From positions 4,688,277-4,752,276 of the forward strand of contig NZ_CP152407.1 of assembly GCF_038958875.1 (NCBI RefSeq): a stretch of DNA of 64,000 nt, read 5' to 3'. The stretch is from Acidovorax sp. FHTAMBA (GTDB taxonomy: Bacteria > Pseudomonadota > Gammaproteobacteria > Burkholderiales > Burkholderiaceae_C). Position 1 is the stretch's first letter; each line of letters starts with the position of its first letter. The notes beneath the pieces were generated by a model that saw only the letters and a program-made list of their open reading frames with translations, was not told the DNA's origin and made no database searches. A program made the position numbers and the translations under genes. This document shows positions 40,548 to 49,029 of this stretch, piece by piece.

Positions 40548-42257
40548 TTACATTCTGGCCGGAGCCGACACGCCCAGCACAGCCAGGCCATTGTGCAATA
40601 CCTGCGCGGTGGCGGCGACGAGCGCGAGGCGCGCCTTTTTCACCGCCTCGTCGTCCACCAGGATGCGCTCGGCATCGTAGTAGCTGTGGTAGCTGGCGGC
40701 CAGGTCGCGCAGGTAGAAGGTCACGTCGTGCGGGGCCTCGCCGTCGGCGGCGGCCGTGAGCATCTCGGGGTACTTGGCCAGCTGCAGCATCAGGGCCTGG
40801 GCCTGCGGGCCTTCCAGGGCCGAGAGATCCACTTCCTTGAGCGAAGCGACATCGCCGCCACCCGCCTCTGCCCAAGCGCGCAACACCGACTGGATGCGCG
40901 CATGCGCGTACTGCACGTAGTACACCGGGTTGTCGTTGTTCTGCGCCACGGCAAGGTCCACGTCGAAGGTGTATTCGGTGTCGGGCTTGCGGCTGAGCAG
41001 GAAGAAGCGCACGGCGTCCTTGCTGGTCCACTCGATCAGGTCGCGCAACGTGACGTAGCTGCCCGCGCGCTTGCTGATCTTGACCTCTTCACCACCCTTG
41101 ACCACGCGCACCATCGTGTGCAGCACGTAGTCGGGGTAGCCTTGGGGAATGCCCACATCGGCCGCCTGCAGGCCAGCGCGCACGCGGGCGATAGTGCCGT
41201 GGTGGTCGGTGCCCTGGATGTTGACGACCTTGGTGAACCCGCGCTCCCACTTGGCAATGTGGTAGGCCACGTCGGGCACGAAGTAGGTGTACGTGCCGTC
41301 CTGCTTGCGCATGACGCGGTCCTTGTCGTCGCCGTAGTCGGTGCTCTTGAGCCACAGCGCGCCGTCCTGCTCGTACGTCTTGCCGTTGGCCACCAGCTTG
41401 TTCACCGTGGCCTCGACGCGGCCGCTGGTGTACAGGCTCGATTCGAGGTAGTACTCGTCGAACTGGAGGTTGAACGCCTGCAGGTCCTTGTCCTGCTCGT
41501 TGCGCAGGTAGGCCACCGCAAACTGGCGGATGTTGTCGTAGTCCTCCACATCGCCGTTGGCGGTGAACTCGCGGTCGTCGGCCTTCACCGTGGCTTTGGC
41601 CTTGAAAGCCTCGGCGATGTCGGCGATGTAGTCGCCGTTGTAGAAGTTCTTGGCCAGCGGGTTATCGCTGTCGGTGGGCCAGCACTCGTCGCCGGGCTTG
41701 AAGCCCTTGGCGCGCAGCTGCGTGCTCTTGGTCAGCGTGTCGATCTGTACGCCCGCGTCGTTGTAATAGAACTCGCGGTGTACCTTCCAGCCCTGGGTGG
41801 CAAACAGGTTGCAGATCGCATCGCCCAGCGCCGCCTGGCGGCCGTGGCCCACATGCAGCGGGCCGGTGGGGTTGGCCGACACGAACTCGACCAGCACCTG
41901 CTGGCCGTGCGCGCTTTGGTAGCCGAAGCGGTCGCCCGCGGCCAGCACCTCGCGCACCACTTGCTGCTTGGCAGCGGGTTTCAGGCGGATGTTCAGGAAC
42001 CCAGGGCCCGCGATTTCAATGGCCGATACCCAGCGCTGGAACGCGGGAGTGGCTTCCAGCGCCGTCTTGAGCTGCTCGCCCAGCGCGCGCGGGTTGAGCT
42101 TAAGGGGCTTGGCCAGCTGCATGGCCGCGGTGCAGGCAAAGTCGCCGTGCGCAGCCACCTTGGGGGATTCAAACGCCGCTTTGGCACCGGCGCCGGGGGA
42201 CAGGGTTTCGAGCTCGCCCGCAAGCGCGGCGAGCAATTCATTTTTGGCTGTGAGCAT
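40548..42257 (-). CDS. argS: Arginine--tRNA ligase
   Basis: 569-residue class I aminoacyl-tRNA synthetase. The HIGH motif appears as HVGH in PTGPLHVGHGRQAALGDA; the KMSKS-like loop is KISKRAGSYVTLRDL; the DALR anticodon-binding tail includes QYAHARIQSVLRAW. Length and start (MLTAKNELLAALAGEL) are typical. It is the first gene of the minus-strand run with the SPOR protein. It is divergent from the PsiF-like gene. Confidence 0.98.
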   Translation of the reverse strand: MLTAKNELLAALAGELETLSPGAGAKAAFESPKVAAHGDFACTAAMQLAKPLKLNPRALGEQLKTALEATPAFQRWVSAIEIAGPGFLNIRLKPAAKQQVVREVLAAGDRFGYQSAHGQQVLVEFVSANPTGPLHVGHGRQAALGDAICNLFATQGWKVHREFYYNDAGVQIDTLTKSTQLRAKGFKPGDECWPTDSDNPLAKNFYNGDYIADIAEAFKAKATVKADDREFTANGDVEDYDNIRQFAVAYLRNEQDKDLQAFNLQFDEYYLESSLYTSGRVEATVNKLVANGKTYEQDGALWLKSTDYGDDKDRVMRKQDGTYTYFVPDVAYHIAKWERGFTKVVNIQGTDHHGTIARVRAGLQAADVGIPQGYPDYVLHTMVRVVKGGEEVKISKRAGSYVTLRDLIEWTSKDAVRFFLLSRKPDTEYTFDVDLAVAQNNDNPVYYVQYAHARIQSVLRAWAEAGGGDVASLKEVDLSALEGPQAQALMLQLAKYPEMLTAAADGEAPHDVTFYLRDLAASYHSYYDAERILVDDEAVKKARLALVAATAQVLHNGLAVLGVSAPARM

Positions 42258-42390
42258 CGGCGGATTTTACGGGGGCATCCGGGGCCAGCGCCGGACGCCC
42301 GTTCTTGCGCCGTCCGCGTTGTGGCCGCTAGGGTTCTATGGTGCAATGACTCCGGGAGCCCCCTATAACCCAATCACTCCAGGAGATTCC

Positions 42391-42681
42391 ATGCAAAAGC
42401 TTCTTTCCCTCACCGCTCTGAGCCTGGCCCTGTCGCTGGGTCTTTCGGCCCAGGCAGCCGAAGACAAGGCCCCGACCAAGCAGCAATCCAAGATGGCGAC
42501 CTGCAACAAGGAAGCGGGCGATATGAAGGGTGACGAGCGCAAGGCGTTCATGAAAACCTGCCTGAGCAACAAGCCCGCCTCCCAGCAAGACCGGATGAAG
42601 GCCTGCAACGCCGACGAAAAAGCCAAGACGCTCAAGGGCGACGAGCGCAAGGCCTTCATGAGCGAGTGCCTCAAGAAGTGA
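42391..42681 (+). CDS. PsiF-repeat secreted protein
   Basis: 96-residue periplasmic protein: a signal peptide (MQKLLSLTALSLALSLGLSA) and two PsiF repeats, each with a conserved Cys pair and KGDERKAFM (CNKEAGDMKGDERKAFMKTC; CNADEKAKTLKGDERKAFMS). E. coli psiF is phosphate-starvation induced; its function is unknown. AGGAG lies five bases before the ATG at 42391. A terminator follows directly. Confidence 0.94.
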   Translation: MQKLLSLTALSLALSLGLSAQAAEDKAPTKQQSKMATCNKEAGDMKGDERKAFMKTCLSNKPASQQDRMKACNADEKAKTLKGDERKAFMSECLKK

Positions 42682-42705
42682 CGTAACCGGCACCGACACA
42701 CGGCA

Positions 42706-42741
42706 AAAAGCCGCTGCCCCGTGGGGCCAGCGGCTTTTTTT
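42706..42741. terminator. Bidirectional Rho-independent terminator
   Basis: AAAAGCCGCTG and CAGCGGCTTTTTTT form a stem flanked by an A-run and a T-run. It serves the PsiF-like gene and, from the other side, the convergent DUF2214 gene. Confidence 0.92.
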
Positions 42742-42763
42742 ACGGGCGCAGGGCCTGAAAGGC

Positions 42764-43210
42764 CTACCAGCCCCGCGCCCAGAACACCGCAATCACCGCC
42801 ACCACCGGCAACACGTGCGACTGGATCATCACCAGCCGGCGCACCTTCTTCACCTCCAGTTCGTCAGGCAGGGCGCCCGAGGCCTGCAGATTGCGCCGCC
42901 AGCGGCGGAACATGATGGAAGGCCAGATCGACAGGATGGCCATGACCACCACGATGGTGATCTTGATGTGAAACAGCGGCTGCGAGACATACCACGACAC
43001 CCCCTTGATGCCCCAAAAGAGCCGTGCCAGGCCGCTGCCAATCATCACCAGAGCGGCCGCGCCATAGATCACATCCAGCCGCACCAGGCGCTCGACGACG
43101 GCGGCATTCATCCATTCGGTGCGGCACAGCGCCGCCTGGCTCGACAGAAAGACCACAAAGGTCAGGATGGCCACCAGGTGCAGGGCGGCAAGAATGGCTT
43201 CGAGGGTCAT
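42764..43210 (-). CDS. DUF2214 family membrane protein
   Basis: 148-residue inner-membrane protein with about four helices (ILAALHLVAILTFVVFLSSQ; YGAAALVMIGSGLARLFWG; IKITIVVVMAILSIWPSIMF; SHVLPVVAVIAVFWARGW), matching the DUF2214 family, which has no known function. The ATG at 43210 begins MTLEAILAALHLVA. It shares a bidirectional terminator with the PsiF-like gene. Confidence 0.9.
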   Translation of the reverse strand: MTLEAILAALHLVAILTFVVFLSSQAALCRTEWMNAAVVERLVRLDVIYGAAALVMIGSGLARLFWGIKGVSWYVSQPLFHIKITIVVVMAILSIWPSIMFRRWRRNLQASGALPDELEVKKVRRLVMIQSHVLPVVAVIAVFWARGW

Positions 43211-43573
43211 GGAGGGTTCCTTTTCAACACCCGGCGGCTCGATAAATGCGTCAACTCCACCCGGGGATGGTTGCCATTTTGCTTGAGGAAAAGCTCGCCA
43301 GCACCGCCCAGCGCCACCTGCGTGCACGCCCGCTGCTGCGCTGCGCCAGACGCCGCCGCCCTGCGCATCTACTTCTAAATTGATAGCTATAAGCGCTTTA
43401 CCATCAAGCGCTGGAGGCCACTTTTATCTTAAAAATGACCCTGATACAGACACGTTCCTGCCCTTCAGCCGCGGACTCCCTGTCCTCAGTTCTGAGGACA
43501 TACAAGCCTCGACGAATCCGGTAGCTTCGGCCGCGCCTGCCCTACAAGTGCCCCCCGGAGAAGCAACTGCATC
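43211..43573. other. 363-bp intergenic region
   Basis: It contains one palindromic-repeat copy (43372-43437) and, left of it, GC-rich DNA with a short frame ending AALRIYF that may be debris of a lost gene but is not identifiable. GGAG at 43556-43559 is the ribosome binding site of the lipoprotein gene. Confidence 0.5.
43372..43437. repeat. Dispersed palindromic repeat, copy 9
   Basis: AAATTGATAGCTAT, then AGCGCTTTACCATCAAGCGCT, then GGAGGCCACTTTTATCTTAA: a near-consensus intergenic copy upstream of the FG-GAP lipoprotein gene. Confidence 0.92.
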
Positions 43574-46225
43574 ATGGCCAAGACAACAGCAGCAGCGGCG
43601 CCCACGCCAAACATCAGAACTCTGACCCGCACCTGGCTGCTGGGATTCGCTGTCGTGCTTGCGGCCTGCGGCGGCGGTGGGGGCGATGACCCACCGGTGA
43701 ACACCCCCAGTTTCCGCGTGGGTGGCCAGCTGGCCGGTCTGGGCGCGGGCAAGACCGTGGTCATTACCGATGCCAGCGGGCCCAGCGCCGCCGTGTCAGC
43801 CAACGGCAGCTACAGCCTGCAGCTACCCGCAGGCACCGCCTACAGCCGGCGCATTGCCGCCCAGCCGGTGGGCCAGACCTGCACCATCGCCAATGGCAGC
43901 GGCACCGTGAGCGCCGATGTGAACAACGTGAGCGTGGCGTGCCGCGACAACGATGTGCCCCCCAACGCCCGCACGCTGGGCGGCAGCGTCGCGGGCCTCG
44001 CCACAGGCAAGGCGCTGGTGCTGCAACTCGCGGCCGGGGGAGCCACGCAAGAGGCCCGCGTGACCGCTGACGGGCCCTTCACGTTCGCCCAGCCCGTCAC
44101 AGGGCCCTACAGCATCTCTGTGCTGACCCAGCCGCAGAATCAGACCTGCACCGTCACCGGGGGCCAAGGCACCGTCGATGCCAGTGCCGCCCTGCCCCCC
44201 ATCACCGTAGCCTGTGCAACCACGGGCTACCGGCTCTCGGGCACCGTCAGCGGCAACATCGGCGTGGTAGCGTTGCGCAACAACGCCAACGGGGACACCG
44301 TGACCGTGGTGGACAACGGCGCCTTCCGCTTTGCCCAGCCTGTGCTGGCGGGCATGGGCTACGCCGTCAGCGTGTTCGACAGCAGTGCGGGGCAAAGCTG
44401 CAGCGTCAGCGGCGGCACGGGGGTCGCCACGGCCGACGTCACGCAGATGGCCGTCGTCTGCGTGGTGGATGCACCGCCACCACCGCCACCGGTGGTGGTG
44501 GTTCCGGGCATCCCTGCGCTGATGCTGGCCTATGACGTCAAGACCTTCAAGCTCAGCTGGGGCGCCATTGCGCCCCCCGCTGGCGGCGGCGCCATCACCT
44601 ACCGCGTGACGGAAGACCCCGACGGTGCAGGCCCGGCCGCAGCCACGCAGATTGCCACGGGCCTCACCGGTACCAGCTACGACCGGGTGGTGACAGGCCT
44701 GCTGCACACGCGGCTGAACGCCACCTACCGCGTGCAGGCGTGCAACAGTGCGGGGTGCAGCGCGTTGTCGGCGGCGCAGACGGTGAACTTGACACAAGCC
44801 ATTGGGTACTTCAAGGCGAGCAATACAGAGCCGAACGACTACTTTGGCTACCGCGTGGCCCTGTCGGGGGACGGCAATACCCTGGCCGTGGGGGCGTACC
44901 AGGAGGACAGTAATGCCACCGGCATCGATGGCAACCAAGCGGACAACTCTGTGGGAAGTGCAGGCGCGGTGTATGTGTTCACCCGCAGCGGCAGCACCTG
45001 GAGCCAGCAGGCCTATGTGAAGGCCAGCAACACCGGGGTGAATGACTACTTTGGCTACAGCGTGGCCCTGTCGAGCAACGGCAACACTCTGGCGGTGGGG
45101 GCGTACGTGGAGCGCAGCAATGCCACCGGCATTGATGGCAACCAGGCGGACAACTCGGCTCCCGGAGCTGGCGCTGCCTATGTGTTCACCCGCAGCGGCA
45201 GCACCTGGAGCCAGCAGGCCTATGTGAAGGCCAGCAATACCGAGGCAGGTGATGCCTTTGGCATCAGCGTGGCCCTGTCGGGCGACGGCAATACCCTGGC
45301 CGTGGGGGCGGTCGGGGAGGGCAGCATTGCCACCGGCATCGATGGCGACCAAGCGGACAACTCCGCCGGCTCAGCAGGCGCCGTCTATGTGTTCGCCCGT
45401 AGTGGCAGCACGTGGAGCCAGCAGGCCTACGTAAAGGCCAGCAATACAGGAGCAGTTGACGCTTTTGGCGTCAGCGTGGCCCTGTCGGGCGACGGCAATA
45501 CCCTGGCCGTCGGGGCAATGAGGGAGGCCAGCAACGCCACTGGCATCGACGGCAACCAGGCAGACAACTCGGCTTTCAATGCAGGCGCCGTCTATGTGTT
45601 CGCCCGTAGTGGCAGCACCTGGAGCCAGCAGGCCTATGTAAAGGCCAGCAATGCCTGGGCGAATGACTACTTTGGCGCCAGCCTGGCCCTTTCGGGCGAC
45701 GGCAATACCCTGGCCGCAGGGGCACATACGGAGGCCAGCAATGCCACCGGCACCAATGGCAACCAAGCAGACAACTCGACAATCGCTGCGGGCGCCGTCT
45801 ATATGTTCACCCGCAGCGGCAGCACCTGGAGCCAGCAGGCCTATGTGAAGGCCAGCAATACTGGGGAAGGTGACCAGTTTGGCTGGAGCGTGGCCCTGTC
45901 GGGCGACGGCAATACCCTGGCCGTGGGGGCGTACGGGGAGCGCGGCAATGCCACGGGCATCAATGGCAACCAGGTGGACAACTCGGCCTCCCTTGCTGGC
46001 GCCGTCTATGTGTTTACCCGCAGCGGCAGTGCCTGGAGCCAGCAGGCCTATGTGAAGGCGGGCAATACCGGGGCGTATGACTCCTTTGGCACCAGCGTGG
46101 CCCTGTCGGGAGACGGCAATATTCTGGCCGTGGGGGCGAATTTGGAGGCCAGCAATGCCACGGGTACCAATGGCAACCCGGCGGACAACTCTGCCGGCGC
46201 TTCTGGCGCCGTGTATGTGTACTGA
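43574..46225 (+). CDS. FG-GAP repeat lipoprotein
   Basis: 883-residue predicted lipoprotein: an N-terminal helix (WLLGFAVVLAACGGGGG) with an LAAC lipobox. Residues about 50-305 hold three related beta modules, each ending QTCT/QSCS and TVACA/VVCV. A fibronectin-III-like domain follows (about 315-410: YDVKTFKLSWG, TYRVQACNSAGC). Then come seven 69-residue FG-GAP repeats (DYFGYRVALSGDGNTLAVGA type) that would form a beta-propeller. This suggests an exposed adhesion or matrix protein, but no ligand is apparent. It ends right after the last repeat (AVYVY). Confidence 0.9.
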   Translation: MAKTTAAAAPTPNIRTLTRTWLLGFAVVLAACGGGGGDDPPVNTPSFRVGGQLAGLGAGKTVVITDASGPSAAVSANGSYSLQLPAGTAYSRRIAAQPVGQTCTIANGSGTVSADVNNVSVACRDNDVPPNARTLGGSVAGLATGKALVLQLAAGGATQEARVTADGPFTFAQPVTGPYSISVLTQPQNQTCTVTGGQGTVDASAALPPITVACATTGYRLSGTVSGNIGVVALRNNANGDTVTVVDNGAFRFAQPVLAGMGYAVSVFDSSAGQSCSVSGGTGVATADVTQMAVVCVVDAPPPPPPVVVVPGIPALMLAYDVKTFKLSWGAIAPPAGGGAITYRVTEDPDGAGPAAATQIATGLTGTSYDRVVTGLLHTRLNATYRVQACNSAGCSALSAAQTVNLTQAIGYFKASNTEPNDYFGYRVALSGDGNTLAVGAYQEDSNATGIDGNQADNSVGSAGAVYVFTRSGSTWSQQAYVKASNTGVNDYFGYSVALSSNGNTLAVGAYVERSNATGIDGNQADNSAPGAGAAYVFTRSGSTWSQQAYVKASNTEAGDAFGISVALSGDGNTLAVGAVGEGSIATGIDGDQADNSAGSAGAVYVFARSGSTWSQQAYVKASNTGAVDAFGVSVALSGDGNTLAVGAMREASNATGIDGNQADNSAFNAGAVYVFARSGSTWSQQAYVKASNAWANDYFGASLALSGDGNTLAAGAHTEASNATGTNGNQADNSTIAAGAVYMFTRSGSTWSQQAYVKASNTGEGDQFGWSVALSGDGNTLAVGAYGERGNATGINGNQVDNSASLAGAVYVFTRSGSAWSQQAYVKAGNTGAYDSFGTSVALSGDGNILAVGANLEASNATGTNGNPADNSAGASGAVYVY
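44816..46220 (+). repeat. Seven tandem 207-bp repeats
   Basis: Units begin at 44816, 45023, 45230, 45437, 45644, 45851 and 46058; the last is shorter. Each encodes one FG-GAP blade. The units share long nearly identical stretches such as AGCACCTGGAGCCAGCAGGC, so unequal recombination could change the copy number. Confidence 0.95.
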
Positions 46226-46385
46226 CACCGTTTCGCTTGGGTGGGTGCAGTACCTACAAGTGCCGAACACCCGCCAGGCGGGGAAGCAAGCCGACGCGGG
46301 CGGTGCAGCGGTGCCGGGCGTGCGCGGGGCCTCTGCCCAGTGGCGGGGAGAAAAATTCCAAGCCAGATCAGGACCTACCGCTTGA

Positions 46386-48383
46386 TCACAATGCGCCAAC
46401 AGCTACCAAATCAGTAGCAAAACAATTCACCCACGCTCCTGCGGCAGCCACAGACAGAACTCCCCCCCCGCCCCCCCATGTGGCCCAGCGGCAGTGCCCG
46501 CCCAGGGCCTGTGCGCGGTGGCGCACATTGGCCAGACCCAGGCCGGTGGTTGCGGCGGGCGCCGGGTGGGGTGGTGGCACAAAGCCGCAGCCATCGTCGC
46601 GGATGCGCACCACCACGCCGCCCTCGTCCGTCTGCGTTGCCAAATCGATGACAGTTGCCTGGCTGTGCTTGAGGATATTGGTCAGCACCTCTTGCAGGAT
46701 GCGCAGCACATGCAGGGCGGCCTGCGGGTCCAGCCAGGGCAGCGGGGGAAGGTCTCGCACGCTCCAGGTGAGGGTGATGCCCGCCGCCTTGAGCCGGGGC
46801 GCCAAGCGAAACCTCAGGGCGGCCAGCAGCGCCAGCAGGTCGGCGTCGGCAGGTGTCAGCGAGTCGATAGCGAGCTTGAGGTCGTCGATGCAGTCCTTGA
46901 GCACAAGGGCGGTGTCGGCCGTGCTGGCCTGGCCGCGTTCGACCATGCGCAGCGCGCTCATGAGCGATGAGCCGATGCCGTCGTGCATGTCCTGCATCAG
47001 GCGCTGGCGCTCGGTGGCCAGGGTTTGCTGGCGCTCCAGCGCGCGCAGTTGCTCGTGGCTGCCGGTCAGTTCGCGCTCGCGCGCAGCGAGCTGGCTCTCC
47101 AGCCCGGCATTGACCGCTTCCACCGCATGGATGGCGCCCACGTAGCGGCGGTAGACGATGGCCAGGAAGATGGCGAAGAGGCCGATAGACAGGTACGGCG
47201 CCAGGTACACCCTCTCGATGTCGATGCGGTAGTTCTGCAGCAGCAGGTCGTGCACCCCTGCGGGGATGTTCAGCGAGATCCAGGCAAACAGCACCATGCC
47301 TTCGCCCGAGCGCGCCTGCCAGGAGGCCCACAGGCCCGAGATGGCGACCACCGTCGTGAGGAACGCGATGGCGATGTACACCAGCGGGAGGATGGCGGGC
47401 AGGTGCGGCAGCAGGTGCGGCACGGGCAGGGTGAGCACGGTGCACAGCCCTACCAGCGTGACGATGCCCCGCGCCAGCCGGGGCATGCGCTTGCGGTGTA
47501 CGCGCAGGGCAAACGCAAAGGCGGCGACCATGGCCCAGCCCAGCGCGTTGACGGTGAGCCAGCCAAACCAGTCGTCCGGCATGGGCAAGGGTCGGTCGTC
47601 CACCACGTAGTGCAGGTTGCGCAGCCCGCAGGTGACGGCGACAGCGAAGAACAGCAGGTAGATGGGCTCGCGGCGGCGCACCAGCCCCACGGCCAGCGCA
47701 AACAGGCCGATGACCAGAAAGGCGGCTCCTGCATGGCTGACGAGGTCGTTCTGCACAAACCGGCGCAGGTTGTAGCGCCACAGCAGTGCGTCTTCGGTGC
47801 CTACCCAGGCGGTGGAAAGGGCGCCGCCCACACCCTGCTGGCTGGCCATGCGCAACCAGACGGTGTGGGGATGTGTGCCACCACCGCCCTTTGCAGCGCT
47901 GCCGCTGGAAGAGCGGCCACTGCCGCCCAGGGCCACCCACAACGGCCGGTTGAAGCTGTTCCACACGCGGCTGCCCCGGGTACGGTAGGCGAGGTGGCCA
48001 TCCACGTACACGGCAACGATGCCAATGGTCTGCCAGCGGGGCAGGTACAGAAAAAGCTCCTGCTCCGGCAACCCGGGCGGCACGGTGAGCCGGTACCAGG
48101 CCACCTCTGGGGGGGCCCGCAACGAGGCAGTGCCCTCTGCCAGGCTGCGGGTGCGGGCATGGGGCAAGGGCACGGGGGACCAGTCGCCCGCGTCTTGCAA
48201 GGCCTTCGGAGGCTCGGGGGGCGGCTCCCACCCAGCGCCTGTCTCCATGCGAAAGGCGGCCTGCCCGATGTGCGCGGCGCCGTCGCCCTGCCCCCGGTCG
48301 CTGCAGGCCACCAGCCCCATGGCCAGCAGCAAGCAGGCCGCGCATTTGCTAATCAGCCAGCAGGCCCTGCTTGTAGGCGGCAT
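46386..48383 (-). CDS. Sensor histidine kinase (HisKA_3 / NarX-like), 3' end frameshift suspected
   Basis: 665 residues. The N-terminus has a lipobox-like LLAMGLVACSD, then a jelly-roll extracellular region (about 30-200; LFLYLPRWQTIGIVAVYVDG) resembling 7TM-DISM sensors. Seven membrane helices follow (about 215-400), then a coiled linker, HisKA_3 (QRLMQDMHDGIGSSLMSALR) and an ATPase domain (ILQEVLTNILKHS, DDGCGFVPP, GLGLANVRHRAQALGGH). After GGHCRWATW the frame crosses a C8-G-C7 tract (plus strand) and reads an atypical hydrophobic tail. The neighbouring frame would give EFCLWLPQERG-stop, a normal kinase end. The start overlaps the regulator gene by 35 bases. Confidence 0.88.
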   Translation of the reverse strand: MPPTSRACWLISKCAACLLLAMGLVACSDRGQGDGAAHIGQAAFRMETGAGWEPPPEPPKALQDAGDWSPVPLPHARTRSLAEGTASLRAPPEVAWYRLTVPPGLPEQELFLYLPRWQTIGIVAVYVDGHLAYRTRGSRVWNSFNRPLWVALGGSGRSSSGSAAKGGGGTHPHTVWLRMASQQGVGGALSTAWVGTEDALLWRYNLRRFVQNDLVSHAGAAFLVIGLFALAVGLVRRREPIYLLFFAVAVTCGLRNLHYVVDDRPLPMPDDWFGWLTVNALGWAMVAAFAFALRVHRKRMPRLARGIVTLVGLCTVLTLPVPHLLPHLPAILPLVYIAIAFLTTVVAISGLWASWQARSGEGMVLFAWISLNIPAGVHDLLLQNYRIDIERVYLAPYLSIGLFAIFLAIVYRRYVGAIHAVEAVNAGLESQLAARERELTGSHEQLRALERQQTLATERQRLMQDMHDGIGSSLMSALRMVERGQASTADTALVLKDCIDDLKLAIDSLTPADADLLALLAALRFRLAPRLKAAGITLTWSVRDLPPLPWLDPQAALHVLRILQEVLTNILKHSQATVIDLATQTDEGGVVVRIRDDGCGFVPPPHPAPAATTGLGLANVRHRAQALGGHCRWATWGGGGGVLSVAAAGAWVNCFATDLVAVGAL

Positions 48384-49029
48384 GGATGGCTTCGGCGCGG
48401 GTGTTGACCTGGAGCTTGGCGTAGATGCGCCGCACGAAGGTGAGCACGGTGGTTCTGGAGATGCCCATGGAGCGGGCGGTTTCTTCGGTGGTGAAGCCCT
48501 TGCTCACGTAGCGCAGCACCTCCTGTTCGCGCGCAGACAGGGTGGCGGGCGGGCTGCCGGCTGGTGCCAGGCTGGCGGCGGCGCGCGCCAGAATCTTGCG
48601 CGCCACCATGGGGCTGATGGGGCTGCCGCCCGCGTGAAGGTTGCGGATCTCCTCGGCCAGCTCGGCAGCGCTCACGTCCTTGAGCAGGTAGCCCATGGCC
48701 CCGGCTTCGATGGAGCGCAGCACGTGGTCCTCGTCGCCAAAGATGGTGCTGACCAGAATGCTGCAGTCGGGCCACTGCACGCGCGCGGCGCGGATCACGT
48801 CCAGGCCCGAACCGTCGGGCAAGCCCAGGTCCACCAGCAGCACGTCCAGGGGCGTCGTGGGCAGCAGCTCCAGCGCCTCGGCGCGGCTGGTGGCCAGCAG
48901 TGCCAGCGCCAGGTCGGGCTGCTGGCCGATCATGGTCACCAGGGTGTCGCGGCTGGCGGCGTCGTCTTCCACCACCCCCAGACGCAGCGGGGGCGGGCGG
49001 GAGGACGGGTGCGCGCTGATCGAGGTCAA
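48349..49029 (-). CDS. LuxR/NarL-family response regulator
   Basis: 226-residue response regulator. The receiver domain has VVEDDAASRD, the phospho-acceptor Asp in VLLVDLGLPDGSG, and Thr and Lys in VSTIFGDED and YLLKDVSAAE. The C-terminal LuxR helix-turn-helix is LSAREQEVLRYVSKGFTTEE to RRIYAKLQVNTRAEAI. There is no ATG in range; the TTG at 49029, preceded by GGAGGGG, overlaps the LysR stop (TTGA). It is the cognate partner of the downstream histidine kinase. Confidence 0.92.
   Translation of the reverse strand: MTSISAHPSSRPPPLRLGVVEDDAASRDTLVTMIGQQPDLALALLATSRAEALELLPTTPLDVLLVDLGLPDGSGLDVIRAARVQWPDCSILVSTIFGDEDHVLRSIEAGAMGYLLKDVSAAELAEEIRNLHAGGSPISPMVARKILARAAASLAPAGSPPATLSAREQEVLRYVSKGFTTEETARSMGISRTTVLTFVRRIYAKLQVNTRAEAIHAAYKQGLLAD

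Noticed and set aside
43823..45352. Long minus-strand frame with repeated GLHIGLLAPGAAAAGEHI
   Set aside because: Its repeats are only the antisense of the FG-GAP repeats on the plus strand.
44816..46220. Tandem repeats as a possible CRISPR or integron array
   Set aside because: Units are 207 bp, fully coding and in frame, and each matches an FG-GAP blade.
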